A DNA stretch of 64,000 bases from Lachnospiraceae bacterium NC2004 (GCA_000621905.1 JHXB01000003.1:204099-268098), one strand, 5' to 3'. Positions 1-9,568 are shown, numbered from the stretch's first letter. Numbers and translations are program-made. The notes: generated by a model not told the origin, from the sequence alone.

Positions 1-187
1 CAGTCTTAATCTCACTTCCGTCTGCGCCTTTGGTAATCTCTGACCAATTGTCATTGTACTTGGTTACAGTGTCTACATAAAAGCCTACAGAAGTATGATT
101 GTTCTTAAGCCCCGTAATAACAGTAAGTATCACAAATATAAACAGGCATGTAAAAAATATATAGTTTTTAAATATCCTGTTACTCAT
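1..187 (-). CDS. N-terminal part of an unidentified membrane-anchored protein (runs off the window)
   Basis: Only the first 62 codons are visible. The ATG at 187-185 is preceded by a good ribosome site (GGGGAA, 6 bases upstream). The protein starts with a short basic stretch (MSNRIFKNY), then one hydrophobic segment (about residues 9-26) that would act as a signal anchor or signal peptide, then a polar extracytoplasmic stretch (NNHTSVGFYVDTVTKYNDNW). This layout suits the extracytoplasmic input domain of a sensor (histidine kinase or diguanylate cyclase), but no catalytic domain is in view and I do not recognise the family. It diverges from murT, with 162 bases between the two starts. Confidence 0.6.
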   Translation of the reverse strand, partial: MSNRIFKNYIFFTCLFIFVILTVITGLKNNHTSVGFYVDTVTKYNDNWSEITKGADGSEIKT

Positions 188-290
188 ATAAATTCCCCGC
201 ATATTAAAATATGATATACTTGAACATCTTATTTTAACATACAAGACGGCATTTAACAAGAAGTAAGTAAGGTTTTAAGGGATTTTTTTC

Positions 291-319
291 TTTACACCAT
301 CATTTTCATAGTGTAAACT
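291..319 (+). promoter_or_regulatory. Candidate murT-gatD promoter with an inverted repeat
   Basis: TTTACA (291-296), 17 bases, TAAACT (314-319) is an acceptable sigma-A promoter about 30 bases before the murT start. The two elements lie in an inverted repeat TTTACAC (291-297) / GTGTAAA (311-317), which could be an operator. An alternative -10 (TATAAT, 325-330) has only a weak -35 and would start transcription almost on the ribosome site. No experimental support. Confidence 0.4.
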
Positions 320-349
320 GTCATTATAATTTAGGAAGAAGGTATCAAC

Positions 350-1696
350 ATGGGGATTCGTAAAACTTTAGCAATTTCATCCGCCAAGGTAATCAACAAA
401 CTCTGTATTCTCTTTGGTAAACAGGGCGTTACCTTATCCGGCAAGATTGCGCAAAAGATTTGCCCTAATATATTAAGTGACTTATCAAGCCAGGTTAAGA
501 AAGGCATATACGTCACCTGTGGTACTAACGGCAAGACCACAACCAACAACATGCTGAATTCGTTTCTTGTAGACGAAGGCTTCAAGACGATATGTAATTC
601 AACAGGTTCTAACATGCTTAACGGCGTAATAGCTGCATTTGTCTTAAATGCCAAGATTAACGGCAAGATTGACACAGATTACGCAGTAATAGAGATAGAT
701 GAGGCTTCTACATTGAGGGTATTCCCTTATTTTAAGCCTGATTATATGATTCTTACCAATCTTTTCAGAGATCAGTTAGACAGATACGGCGAGATTGATC
801 TCACTATGGATATTCTAATACGCGCACTTGACATGTGTCCCGACTGTACAATCATTGCAAATGCAGACGATGTCCTAAGTGCATCTTTAGCCAAGAAATC
901 CAACCACAAGTTTTTAACATTTGGAATCAAGGATAATTATAAAGATAATCAGCAGTCGACCACCGAAATTCGAGAAGGTGCATTTTGCCAATTCTGTGGT
1001 TCAAGGTTAGAGTACAACTTTTATCATTTTAGCCAGTTAGGAAGCTACCACTGCCCTAATTGCGGGTACAAGAGGCCGGACATAGATTTTAACGTAGACA
1101 ATATCAATCTTAAGAACGGTCTTAAGTTTACTATTCATTCTAAAGACAGCGACTTTGATGTTGCTTCGAATTATCGCGGTTTTTATAACATTTACAATAT
1201 CTTGGCTGCCTACTCTGCTGCCAAAGCAGAAGGCTTAGAGCTTAAAGGCATCAACAAGATTCTTTCTAATTTCAAGCCTGAGAATGGAAGAATGGAATCA
1301 TTTACAATAGGCGGATGCAATGTACTTCTTAATCTCGCCAAGAATCCTGCCGGCTTTAACCAGAATATATCTGCCGTTATGGAGGACGACTCTCCTAAAG
1401 ACCTCGTTGTTGTAATTAACGACAACGCTCAGGACGGAAGGGATATCTCATGGCTGTGGGATGTTGATTTCGAGAGATTTGCAGGCGCCAATGTTAAGAA
1501 TATTGTTGTTTCAGGAACAAGAGCATACGATATGGAACTCAGATTCAAGTACAGCGATATAGAGTCTAAAGCTATTGTTGATGTAGAATCGGCAATCAGC
1601 GAGCTTTTGACAGGTCATACCAACAATCTTTATGTACTTGTCAACTACACAGCACTTTACAACACACGCAAGTGGCTCAAAGCCAAAGAGGATTAA
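350..1696 (+). CDS. murT: Lipid II isoglutaminyl synthase, Mur ligase-like subunit MurT
   Basis: MurT with GatD amidates the alpha-carboxylate of the stem-peptide glutamate on lipid II at the cytoplasmic face of the membrane. The 448-residue product has a Mur-ligase P-loop GTNGKTTT (58-65), a Mur central domain, and the family's inserted zinc ribbon with paired cysteines (CQFC 213-216, CPNC 235-238). The C-terminal domain (formerly DUF1727) carries DGRDISWLWDVDFE around 363-376, which includes the conserved catalytic aspartate region. The ATG follows GGAAGAAGG. The stop lies 2 bases before the gatD start, as expected for two subunits made together. MurF/FolC-like ligases are excluded by the zinc ribbon and the gatD neighbour. 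Confidence 0.95.
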   Translation: MGIRKTLAISSAKVINKLCILFGKQGVTLSGKIAQKICPNILSDLSSQVKKGIYVTCGTNGKTTTNNMLNSFLVDEGFKTICNSTGSNMLNGVIAAFVLNAKINGKIDTDYAVIEIDEASTLRVFPYFKPDYMILTNLFRDQLDRYGEIDLTMDILIRALDMCPDCTIIANADDVLSASLAKKSNHKFLTFGIKDNYKDNQQSTTEIREGAFCQFCGSRLEYNFYHFSQLGSYHCPNCGYKRPDIDFNVDNINLKNGLKFTIHSKDSDFDVASNYRGFYNIYNILAAYSAAKAEGLELKGINKILSNFKPENGRMESFTIGGCNVLLNLAKNPAGFNQNISAVMEDDSPKDLVVVINDNAQDGRDISWLWDVDFERFAGANVKNIVVSGTRAYDMELRFKYSDIESKAIVDVESAISELLTGHTNNLYVLVNYTALYNTRKWLKAKED

Positions 1697-1698
1697 AT

Positions 1699-2415
1699 AT
1701 GAATATTACAATTGGACATTTATACCCGGACCTGCTCAATCTGTACGGAGACAGAGGTAACATCCGCTGTCTCACCAAAAGGTTAGAGTGGCGCGGTATT
1801 GAATCAAATGTTATCGAATACAAATTAAATGACAAGGTCGACTTTAATGAATGCGACATTTTTCTACTAGGCGGTGGCTCCGACAGGGAGCAGAAGCTCG
1901 TATGTAGGGAGCTCTTTAAGATTAAGAAAGACTTCAAGAAATATGTTGAAGACATGGGTGTTGTCATCGCAATATGCGGAGGTTATCAGCTTCTTGGCTC
2001 ATATTACAAGATGAATGACGAGAAAGTTGAAGGATTAGAGTTAGTTGATTTATATACTGAGCAAAAGGAAGGCCGACTAATCGGCAACATCACAATTAAG
2101 AGTGACTTATTTGATACTCCTATCACTGGATTTGAGAACCATGGTGGCAGAACCTATATCGGTAAGGATGTCAAGGCTTTAGGCAAAGTTATCACCGGTT
2201 ACGGTAATGACGGAGAGTCAGGATATGAGGGCGTTGCCTATAAGAATATCATCGGAACTTATCTGCATGGTCCTCTTCTACCTAAGAACCCTGAAGTGAG
2301 CGATTACCTGCTAACTAAAGCGTTATCTCGTAAATATGGCAAAGATATCACTCTTGATCCGCTTGATGATACTGCCGAAAAAAGAGCGAACGCTTATTCG
2401 CAAAAGCTGGTGTGA
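1699..2415 (+). CDS. gatD: Lipid II isoglutaminyl synthase, glutamine amidotransferase subunit GatD
   Basis: GatD is a class I, CobB/CobQ-like glutaminase that hydrolyses glutamine and passes ammonia to MurT. The nucleophile lies in AICGGYQLLG (Cys93) and the catalytic histidine in TYLHGPLLP (His190), positions that match characterised GatD. The ATG at 1699 was chosen over an upstream ATG (1672) lying inside murT because it has a ribosome site (AGAGGA) and gives the typical start MNITIGHLYPDLLNLYGDRGN. It forms a two-gene operon with murT. The product is 238 residues, normal for the family. Confidence 0.95.
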   Translation: MNITIGHLYPDLLNLYGDRGNIRCLTKRLEWRGIESNVIEYKLNDKVDFNECDIFLLGGGSDREQKLVCRELFKIKKDFKKYVEDMGVVIAICGGYQLLGSYYKMNDEKVEGLELVDLYTEQKEGRLIGNITIKSDLFDTPITGFENHGGRTYIGKDVKALGKVITGYGNDGESGYEGVAYKNIIGTYLHGPLLPKNPEVSDYLLTKALSRKYGKDITLDPLDDTAEKRANAYSQKLV

Positions 2416-2598
2416 AACATTAAAAAATGATTAAAGTAAAACGCCCGAAAGCATACATTTTAATAGGGTTTTAATAGTTGTGAAAACTTTTTGTCCTTTT
2501 TGTGAAAACGCATTTTCCTCACATTTAATTCACATTTGTAATATAGTATATGTATCGTAGAGTTTTTCATTTATTGAATCCTCTCCCCCCTCATTTTT

Positions 2599-2627
2599 CC
2601 AGGAGCTTTTGCTCCTGGTTTTTTTTG
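2599..2627 (+). terminator. Rho-independent terminator downstream of gatD
   Basis: The stem CCAGGAGC / GCTCCTGG with a TTTT loop is followed by a run of eight T. It lies 184 bases after the gatD stop. The gap between holds two direct copies of GTGAAAAC (2480-2487 and 2502-2509, 22 bases apart) and a promoter-like CTCACA-18-TATAGT, so it could instead end a short independent transcript. Confidence 0.8.
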
Positions 2628-2634
2628 TGCATAT

Positions 2635-2660
2635 AAAAGCGCCTGCAAACGCAGACGCTT
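2635..2660 (-). terminator. Terminator of butyrate kinase
   Basis: Read on the minus strand, GCGTCTGC-GTTT-GCAGGCGC is followed by TTTT, 14 bases after the buk stop. It converges with the plus-strand terminator at 2599-2627. Confidence 0.75.
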
Positions 2661-2673
2661 AGTATCATATATA

Positions 2674-3741
2674 TTAATATTCCATTGCCTTCTCTTCGCC
2701 GGTCATAACTCTTAATGCACCCTGTGCTAAAGCAAGAAGCTCATCCTCTCCAGGATAGATGGTTACAGGAGCAATAAAGCTAACTGCATCCTTCATATGC
2801 TTCTGAGTTACCTCACCGTAAGCGATACCACCTGTTAAGATAATCTGGTCAACTTTGCCACCAAGAACAACGCTCATAGCACCGATTTCTTTTTCAAGCT
2901 GGTAGTGGAAAGCATCCATTACTGCCTGAGCCTCTGCATTGCCTTCCTGAGCCATCTTAACAACATCTCTCATGTCATTGGTGTGAAGGTAAGCATTGAA
3001 ACCACCGTCTCCGTTAATCATCTTAGCAACCTGCTCCTTGGTGTACTCACCGCTGAAGCATAAGCGCATCAACGCACCTGTTGGAAGTCCGCCTGAACGC
3101 TCTGGTGAGAATGGTCCGTCACCGTCTAATGCATTGGCAACATCTACTACCTTACCACCCTTATGAGCGCCTACAGATACACCGCCACCCATATGAACAA
3201 CGATCAAGTTAAGTGAATCATATGGTTTGCCAACCTCTTTAGCATAACGCTTAGCAACAGCTTTCTGGTTAAGAGCGTGGAAAATCGAGATTCTAGGCAT
3301 CAAAGGATGTCCTGAATATCTTGCAACATCTGAAAGCTCGTCAACTACTACAGGATCAACAATGTATGATGGAACGTTGATCTCCGAAGCTATCTCATGA
3401 GCTAAGATTCCACCTAAGTTAGATGCATGCTGTCCTGAGAAACCAACCTTTAAATCCTCTAAGAGTGCAGGAGTTGTAGCATAAGTACCACCCTGTACAG
3501 GTTTCAACATACCACCACGACCTACTACAACATTGATATCCTTAAGATCAATACCCTTCTCAGCTAGTACATCTAAGATAACCTTCTTACGGAAATCCTT
3601 CTGAGCATAAATGCTCTCATAAGACTGAATCTCCTCTGTTGAGTGTCTTAAGGTCTCCTCCATAAGCTGAGTTTCATCCTCGAACACACCAATCTTGGTT
3701 GAAGTAGAACCAGGGTTGATGATTAAAATTTTGTAAGACAT
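2674..3741 (-). CDS. buk: Butyrate kinase
   Basis: Butyrate kinase converts butyryl phosphate and ADP to butyrate and ATP, the last step of the Ptb-Buk route. The 355-residue protein begins with the ASKHA phosphate-1 motif ([10 protein letters not shown], residues 9-18) and has the family's [11 protein letters not shown] and [15 protein letters not shown] segments. The ATG at 3741 was chosen because AGGAGG sits 6 bases upstream; a longer frame starts 12 codons earlier without a ribosome site. No ptb is adjacent, so the partner must be encoded elsewhere. Branched-chain fatty acid kinase and acetate kinase are related alternatives; the N-terminal motif favours Buk. Confidence 0.93.
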   Translation of the reverse strand: MSYKILIINPGSTSTKIGVFEDETQLMEETLRHSTEEIQSYESIYAQKDFRKKVILDVLAEKGIDLKDINVVVGRGGMLKPVQGGTYATTPALLEDLKVGFSGQHASNLGGILAHEIASEINVPSYIVDPVVVDELSDVARYSGHPLMPRISIFHALNQKAVAKRYAKEVGKPYDSLNLIVVHMGGGVSVGAHKGGKVVDVANALDGDGPFSPERSGGLPTGALMRLCFSGEYTKEQVAKMINGDGGFNAYLHTNDMRDVVKMAQEGNAEAQAVMDAFHYQLEKEIGAMSVVLGGKVDQIILTGGIAYGEVTQKHMKDAVSFIAPVTIYPGEDELLALAQGALRVMTGEEKAMEY

Positions 3742-3788
3742 AAAATACCTCCTAAGTTTTGTTGTGCAAATGTACACATATTGTATCC

Positions 3789-3817
3789 ATTTTATACCTA
3801 ATCAGATTGTAAATCAA
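3789..3817 (-). promoter_or_regulatory. Sigma-A promoter of buk
   Basis: Minus-strand TTGATT (3812-3817), 17 bases, TAAAAT (3789-3794). Transcription would start near 3781, leaving a leader of about 40 bases. Confidence 0.7.
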
Positions 3818-3995
3818 GGAGTTAAATAACAAATGACAAATGTACTCACAATTGTATTCATAAAAAGCGCTTTATAAAGTACACAAAACTCATATCTAAT
3901 CACCACTCCGTTTAGGTTATTATTAGCAAACAACTAAAACCGTAAACATTCTTTTAGAATTCCACTGAATTCATCATCTGTTTCTTATATTAACA

Positions 3996-4526
3996 TTATA
4001 TTTTTAATCCAATAACCGTATAATCATCCATATCGCCCTCTGAGTTATCATATATATAAATATAATTTATTCCCTGTTTTTCCGGATGCTCTCTGTGATA
4101 ATATATTCCACACACTAGAATATCATACTCTTTATTCTTATCTGTCTTCACTGAAAGGATATCAATTGCAGAATTATATCTTGCGTCACCATTTTCATCT
4201 GTTCTACTTCCAGAGCTATATGCCCTAACGTTGCCAATAGAAACAACGTTTCCATCAATAGTATCCGACATTTTTTCTAATTCTTTATCTAAATCAATGT
4301 GAGAAGTTACATAATCACTAAACTCATTTTTAATCATACTGGTATCTGACTCTTTAATCGCATTAATAAACACATCACGGACTCTATTTATATCTGCTCT
4401 AAATGCATCTTCTGAAACACTATAGTATCTAGTTTCATTTTTATTAACCTTGTCAAACACACCACATCCCTGTAAAAGTAATACAAACAACAATACTACA
4501 ATATATAAGTATAACTTATTATTCAT
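3996..4526 (-). CDS. DUF5104-type lipoprotein
   Basis: The predicted exported lipoprotein is 176 residues long. It has a basic start (MNNKLYLY), a hydrophobic core and a lipobox ending LLQGC, so the mature protein should be anchored through that cysteine. The rest resembles DUF5104 proteins of Firmicutes (FINAIKESDTSMIKNEFSD followed by a beta-rich half); the role of that family is unknown to me. The ATG at 4526 follows GGGAGGAAAG and overlaps the 3' end of the upstream large surface-protein gene by 8 bases, suggesting translational coupling. The same domain appears twice in the gene at 8149-9390, so the three genes look like one functional set. Confidence 0.7.
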   Translation of the reverse strand: MNNKLYLYIVVLLFVLLLQGCGVFDKVNKNETRYYSVSEDAFRADINRVRDVFINAIKESDTSMIKNEFSDYVTSHIDLDKELEKMSDTIDGNVVSIGNVRAYSSGSRTDENGDARYNSAIDILSVKTDKNKEYDILVCGIYYHREHPEKQGINYIYIYDNSEGDMDDYTVIGLKI

Positions 4527-7500
4527 AACTTTCCTCCCACACATACCACAGCTTACTTTCTGCACTTATAACATCTCCTACTAGTATTTTGGATGATAAT
4601 TCTTTATATAGCGGCTCAATCAGTTCCGGATGCTGGTTGAGTTCTATACACCCAATAGATACTAAACTATTCACATCTGGTTTAATATTTCTCCAATCAA
4701 ACCCAGTTATCCACCATTGTTCTGCATTAGGAATCCAGTTAAAATACGTCTTTTCTACTCTATAAGTATACTTATATAAGCTCAACTGCATTGGAAGCTC
4801 ATACTTCACTGAATCAAAATGTGCTGCAGCGCTTTGTGCATCAGCCATCTTAGTTTCCTCAGACATCTGATATAGTCCCATTTCCGCTCCTGTTCCCAGA
4901 TTCCAATAGTCGCCCTTCCAAAGCCATAAAGCATATTGTACGCCTCCGACTGTTACAGGAATCTGAAGACTATCCATATTAGATCCTGCATGAAAAATAT
5001 CGTCAAATAACTTTGTATATCCAAAATATCTTTGCCATGTTTCAGATAACGAATGATATGCCTGCTCATACTCATCATAATAGAAATTAAGGATACTTGC
5101 ACCTATAGCTGCTTGTTCTTCTCCTGTACAATACATTTTCAACGCCATCGCTGCTTCTCTGAATTCATTCTCATTTTTAAGGAGATTCTCATCTAATTCT
5201 TCTTCATTTGCTATTAGTTGTTTCCTTACACAATATCTAATGACATCCGTTGCTCTTACTTTAACAAAATTGGCAATGCGTATGCTAGGTATACATAAAA
5301 GCAGTTGGTTAAGCGACTTATGATTATCTAGCGATTCATACTCTGTACCGACATTACTATTTTTAGCTATCCAGATATGGTCCTTCCACAGATTATGTGG
5401 TCCATTATATTCCAACGGTTTATTATCTTTTGGAGCAATCTCTTTGCCATTATGTTTTATCGAAACATAATCAAGCAATCCATCTCCATCTGAATCTATT
5501 TTGGTAGGATCGGTTTTTAACTTTCCATATACCCTAACTTTTGTATTATCTAAATTATACACATACTTTAATTCCTCAATCTCATCTCCATCTAAAACTC
5601 CATCTCCATCTGTATCCGGATTATTCTTATCAAGCATCATCTTCACACCGTTAAAATACGGAAGATTATCTTCATAATAATCTGATATACCGTCACAGTC
5701 AGAATCAGTTACAATAAGTGCATCAGAAGAAACATCACTAAACACTTTAGCATAACTTCTCCTATCAGACATAGGAAAATATTCACCGCCCGTACTCTTA
5801 ATTATATCGCTCATAACGGGACACGCCTCTTTAAAAGAACGATGCGGTATCGTTATACGAGTAACCGGATCCCACTCATAATATCCATCATCATAATTAT
5901 AATAAAAATAATAGATTCTAGCATTTAGACGTTTAGCTTTTTCGATAATTTCTTCGGACGGAATATCATTAGTAACCCTTTCACTTCCAAATATCGCTAT
6001 AATATTCAAACCCGAGGCTGGCTTATTCTCTACGTCATACAGTGCCGTTTCCAGCACAAACTTAATGGTGCCTCCATCTCTACCCACAAACATTCTCGGT
6101 GTCAAATAATCTTTCATTTTATTTTTATCAACAATATCGTCACAAAGCTTTATTCGTGTCGATCCATATCTGGAAATAGTTGTCTTTACACCTTCAGGAA
6201 TATAATCAATAAAATTTCTAGCATCATCTAAGCGTACATCCTGCCTATCTTTTCTTGCAATAGAATACGTATCTTCAACAAGCAAATGAAGCGTAGCTGA
6301 GTTATATCTTGCATCATTTTCAACCACATCAAACTCATCAACCCACTCCAATGAATTTTCATATGCTGTCCTGTCTATTAGAATATATCTCGAAAAGTGC
6401 TCAGTTACAGCAGTTGCAATGTTGTTAATTACAGTTGTTTCCAACGGCTCAAGGCATTGTTCAGTCTCATTATAGTAATACACAACCGGATCTGACGAAC
6501 AATTTTTAACTCTATCATAAGTAAAGCTCAGCTTTGCCGTATCAAATCCCCCATCCATACTGATATCATACGCACATCCCATATATCCCGGTATATTTTT
6601 CGGAAATAACGCATCATTAACAACAGGCTTAATCTGAAGTGATTCAGCCTGTTCGCATGTTATACCATTAAGTGACACAGATATGTCTATATCTGCTTCT
6701 TCATAAGAATCCTTTCCTGCACATGCTGTTACATCTACCTCATTATCAAATACTAAAGGATCAGTACCATACAATACTTCTTTCATATCGGACAAGCTAT
6801 CTGAATCGGTATCTTTATTCATAGGGTCGGTTTTATATTTATTAACCTCTTCTCCATCAGGCAATCCGTCACTATCTGTATCTGACAATTCAGGTTCTGT
6901 TCCAAGCTCAATCTCTCTTTTATTAATAAGTCCATCTTCATCGTAATCTTCATCACCATCTAAAATGCCATCTACATCAGAATCACGTTCTAACGGATTG
7001 GTATCTAAATTATTATAAAGTTCAACATAATCAGAAAGTCCATCACTATCTGAATCATCAGACTCCGAATCTAATCCAAGAAGTCTTTCAAATTCATCAC
7101 TAAATGAATCGTTATCAGAATCGGTTTTATCGTTATCATTGTACCAATACGCATATAGCGTCGTATTCTTGGTTATAGGAGTGCTATTAATATCAAATTC
7201 ATTATTTAACTCCTCATCTATATACCATCCTAAAAAAATATATCCATCAGATGATACTATATCCGGATCTTCAGCGTATTCTCCTTCTTTAACATACTGT
7301 GTAGGAATGTTTTTCTTTAAAACGCCACCTGTATTAAAACTAACAGAATATTTAGTATCATCATTTGTCTCGTCATCTTCTGTATTTGATTGGTTTTCCT
7401 CATCATTAGGACTGGTATCACCATTTTCACTAATGTTATGCTCATCACCGATACTATTTATACTCTCTGTCCATCGAATTTTAGACGCAATAGAGCTATT

Positions 7501-8043
7501 ATAGTTAATATTAACATTTGTCCCTCTTATATTCACTCTATTTGCGATAATAATAACGCTGTTCATGTTAAGATTAACTGCTGATATGTCAACTGTGCCA
7601 TACGGAGCATACACAAGCCCATTGAGTTCAACATCTGTCGCATTAACAGTTATATCTCCACTCTCAGAAGACATAATATCAGCAGATGATAATCTTATGT
7701 TCTTTTCAACACTAATACTTCCTGACTTTATATAAGTATTCTTGTCCGATGAATTCTCGTTTATCCACTTAAATAAATCAGGTGTTTTCTCGTTGGCATG
7801 TTCTTTCTTGATTCCATTGATATTAGCAAAATGATTATATTTTATGGTACCATTGGTTGTAAGCCTTCCATTAACACACAAATTAGTAGTAGAAAATGAA
7901 ATCGCTTCATCGTCATCTGAGCCGGCAAATATTACGTATGGATATGCCACATTTGAAGCATCTACATTAACGCAGTTAACATTTAACAAAGAAACGGTTA
8001 ATATACATATCAAAAACATACTCAATAATCTTCTACTCAACAT
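4519..8043 (-). CDS. Large secreted protein with InlB-type repeat, calcium-binding TSP3 repeats and a vWA-like domain
   Basis: The 1174-residue protein has a signal peptide (1-30), a beta-rich region rich in Asn/Ile/Val (31-190), an acidic linker, an InlB B-type repeat (about 231-300, with FLGWY and TTLYAYW) and a first block of thrombospondin type 3/EF-loop repeats (about 305-435, repeated D-D-D-G motifs such as DTDSDGLPDGEE). A vWA-like domain follows (about 580-775), then a second TSP3 block (780-880, DTDGDGVLDGDE) and a unique C-terminal region of about 290 residues. The repeats should bind calcium. No LPXTG motif or C-terminal membrane segment is seen, so it is probably released or held non-covalently. 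The ATG at 8043 has GAGGAGG upstream. I infer an adhesin or cell-surface role only. Confidence 0.75.
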   Translation of the reverse strand: MLSRRLLSMFLICILTVSLLNVNCVNVDASNVAYPYVIFAGSDDDEAISFSTTNLCVNGRLTTNGTIKYNHFANINGIKKEHANEKTPDLFKWINENSSDKNTYIKSGSISVEKNIRLSSADIMSSESGDITVNATDVELNGLVYAPYGTVDISAVNLNMNSVIIIANRVNIRGTNVNINYNSSIASKIRWTESINSIGDEHNISENGDTSPNDEENQSNTEDDETNDDTKYSVSFNTGGVLKKNIPTQYVKEGEYAEDPDIVSSDGYIFLGWYIDEELNNEFDINSTPITKNTTLYAYWYNDNDKTDSDNDSFSDEFERLLGLDSESDDSDSDGLSDYVELYNNLDTNPLERDSDVDGILDGDEDYDEDGLINKREIELGTEPELSDTDSDGLPDGEEVNKYKTDPMNKDTDSDSLSDMKEVLYGTDPLVFDNEVDVTACAGKDSYEEADIDISVSLNGITCEQAESLQIKPVVNDALFPKNIPGYMGCAYDISMDGGFDTAKLSFTYDRVKNCSSDPVVYYYNETEQCLEPLETTVINNIATAVTEHFSRYILIDRTAYENSLEWVDEFDVVENDARYNSATLHLLVEDTYSIARKDRQDVRLDDARNFIDYIPEGVKTTISRYGSTRIKLCDDIVDKNKMKDYLTPRMFVGRDGGTIKFVLETALYDVENKPASGLNIIAIFGSERVTNDIPSEEIIEKAKRLNARIYYFYYNYDDGYYEWDPVTRITIPHRSFKEACPVMSDIIKSTGGEYFPMSDRRSYAKVFSDVSSDALIVTDSDCDGISDYYEDNLPYFNGVKMMLDKNNPDTDGDGVLDGDEIEELKYVYNLDNTKVRVYGKLKTDPTKIDSDGDGLLDYVSIKHNGKEIAPKDNKPLEYNGPHNLWKDHIWIAKNSNVGTEYESLDNHKSLNQLLLCIPSIRIANFVKVRATDVIRYCVRKQLIANEEELDENLLKNENEFREAAMALKMYCTGEEQAAIGASILNFYYDEYEQAYHSLSETWQRYFGYTKLFDDIFHAGSNMDSLQIPVTVGGVQYALWLWKGDYWNLGTGAEMGLYQMSEETKMADAQSAAAHFDSVKYELPMQLSLYKYTYRVEKTYFNWIPNAEQWWITGFDWRNIKPDVNSLVSIGCIELNQHPELIEPLYKELSSKILVGDVISAESKLWYVWEESYE

Positions 8044-8077
8044 AACTACCTCCTCAATAAAAAAGAAAATCATACTT

Positions 8078-8105
8078 ATTCTATCACAAATCAAAATAAA
8101 TTCAA
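8078..8105 (-). promoter_or_regulatory. Promoter of the large secreted-protein gene
   Basis: Minus-strand TTGAAT (8100-8105), 16 bases, TAGAAT (8078-8083). It lies between the terminator at 8119-8142 and the ATG at 8043, so this gene and its DUF5104 lipoprotein partner can be expressed separately from the upstream gene. Confidence 0.55.
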
Positions 8106-8118
8106 TATTTATAAACAA

Positions 8119-8142
8119 ACCACCGGGCTTAAACCCGGTGGT
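8119..8142 (-). terminator. Terminator of the two-domain DUF5104 gene
   Basis: Perfect stem ACCACCGGG / CCCGGTGGT with a six-base loop, 7 bases after the stop codon at 8149. The minus-strand tail TTGTTTAT is only moderately T-rich. Confidence 0.7.
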
Positions 8143-8148
8143 ATTTTA

Positions 8149-9390
8149 TTAAATCTCTCTCCCAACTATAATTTCTTTCTCAGGTGGATTATCTGTAAAA
8201 TCATATTCAGGAAGACTATCATTAAAAATCCTAATACTTTCTATTCCTATGTTATCTTTACTGTTCTTATCGCAATATACCCCATAAAATCTAATTGTAT
8301 AATACGTGCCTTTATCCGTCATTACGCTACCTAATCGCTCGCAATACTTCTTAGACCCATCCTTGGCAAGCTCTATTTTTACACTAGTGTCACTGTTGCT
8401 ATACTCGTCAACACTCGGCAACCTGTCAATTGAAACAATCTCTCCGTCAATAAACTCAAGCGCCTCCTTTATCTGTTTATCTAAATCATATTCTTCTGCA
8501 ACATTATTGCTAAATAACTGTTTAAGTGCATCTACATCATTTTTATTAAGTGCATTCGTAATAACTTGTTCTTCTCTATACACTTCATCAGATACAATCT
8601 TATCGCTAACCCTTATTTTACCGTCCTTTTGACTCTCATACACATACATTCTCTCATTTTCATAGGTTTCAAAGATATCCTCCTCAGAACCCGCATCAAG
8701 ATAATTCAACATATTATCCCTATAATCACTTTCATATATACTATCTATATGAACTAATCTCATATATGTAATACCATTATGAAGCTTATCATACTTTGAA
8801 AATCCTTCATAGTACAAAATATACTCATCATTACATCTATTATCATATGCATATGAATGGTACTCTTCTTCATCAACTCCGGTTCTAATAGAAACTATAT
8901 TATCTCTGAACACATATCGTTTCTTTATCTTATCGTTCACTATACAATGATAAGCTCTTGAATCATCTGTCGATCCAACATCTACCACGCCTATTTCCTC
9001 AGGTATACTAGCAAACATTTCTTCAAGATCTTTTTTTAAATTGGGATTATTCTTCCTCTCGTATTCACTAAATAGCTCTAAAATACTATCTACATCCTTA
9101 TTTTTAATATACTCTGTCAGTTTTTCTTCATAATACATTGGTTTAACAATAGCACTATTCGAAAACCAAATCGAAAAGGTAATGCATATCAAAAAAGGAA
9201 TTGACATCACTATAATACCAGCCTTAATCCCCACCCAGCTTACAGGCATACCTTTCTTCTTTTTTCTTTTTCTTCTAAAAAATGAGACCCCAAATATTAC
9301 AAGGCCTGTAATAAAAATAATCCCCAAAAAGCCATAAATCAAAAGATAAACGATAATTGTAATGGCGTTGTCAAGTATTGGTGGTAACAT
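8149..9390 (-). CDS. Membrane protein with two DUF5104-like domains
   Basis: The 413-residue protein has two N-terminal membrane segments (about residues 7-35 and 51-77) separated by a very basic loop (RRKRKKKKG). Two tandem extracytoplasmic copies of the domain in the lipoprotein at 3996-4526 follow, at roughly 90-240 and 270-400. Both copies open with the helical signature (YIKNKDVDSILELFSEY; ALNKNDVDALKQLFSN) and the second keeps the FIDGEIVSID and YTIRFYG elements. AAGGAGT lies 10 bases from the ATG at 9390 and 4 bases from an in-frame GTG at 9396, so the start is uncertain by two codons. Function unknown; the domain sharing suggests a common task with the downstream surface locus. Confidence 0.7.
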   Translation of the reverse strand: MLPPILDNAITIIVYLLIYGFLGIIFITGLVIFGVSFFRRKRKKKKGMPVSWVGIKAGIIVMSIPFLICITFSIWFSNSAIVKPMYYEEKLTEYIKNKDVDSILELFSEYERKNNPNLKKDLEEMFASIPEEIGVVDVGSTDDSRAYHCIVNDKIKKRYVFRDNIVSIRTGVDEEEYHSYAYDNRCNDEYILYYEGFSKYDKLHNGITYMRLVHIDSIYESDYRDNMLNYLDAGSEEDIFETYENERMYVYESQKDGKIRVSDKIVSDEVYREEQVITNALNKNDVDALKQLFSNNVAEEYDLDKQIKEALEFIDGEIVSIDRLPSVDEYSNSDTSVKIELAKDGSKKYCERLGSVMTDKGTYYTIRFYGVYCDKNSKDNIGIESIRIFNDSLPEYDFTDNPPEKEIIVGREI

Positions 9391-9433
9391 TATCACAATA
9401 CTCCTTCCTTATCATTCTGATCGGTATTACCCC

Positions 9434-9498
9434 TGTCATTCTGAGCGTAGCGAAGAATCTATTAAGATCCTTCGTCACTTTCGTTCCTCAGGATGACA
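9434..9498. repeat. Dispersed palindromic repeat (TGTCATTCTGAG family)
   Basis: A 65-base imperfect palindrome opens with TGTCATTCTGAGCGTAGCG and ends CTCAGGATGACA, with AAGAATCT and AAGATCC in the arms. Related copies lie at 37671-37697 and 60976-61030. Beside it is a separate hairpin TGGCGAAC-GAT-GTTCGCCA (about 9516-9534). No reading frame is visible. This fills the 178-base gap between two minus-strand genes. Confidence 0.7.
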
Positions 9499-9568
9499 TA
9501 ACGCGCTCCTTTTATGGCGAACGATGTTCGCCACTACGGATAACACATTGACTATTTTTCACAAGTAA

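Noticed and set aside
7139..7584. Plus-strand frames antisense to the large secreted-protein gene
   Set aside because: Low-complexity shadow of Asp/Glu-rich coding sequence; no ribosome site and no family signal.
9516..9534. LexA/SOS box (TGGCGAAC-GAT-GTTCGCCA)
   Set aside because: The half-sites resemble GAAC/GTTC, but the spacer is 3 rather than 4 bases and the site lies downstream of a gene, not at a promoter. More likely a hairpin.
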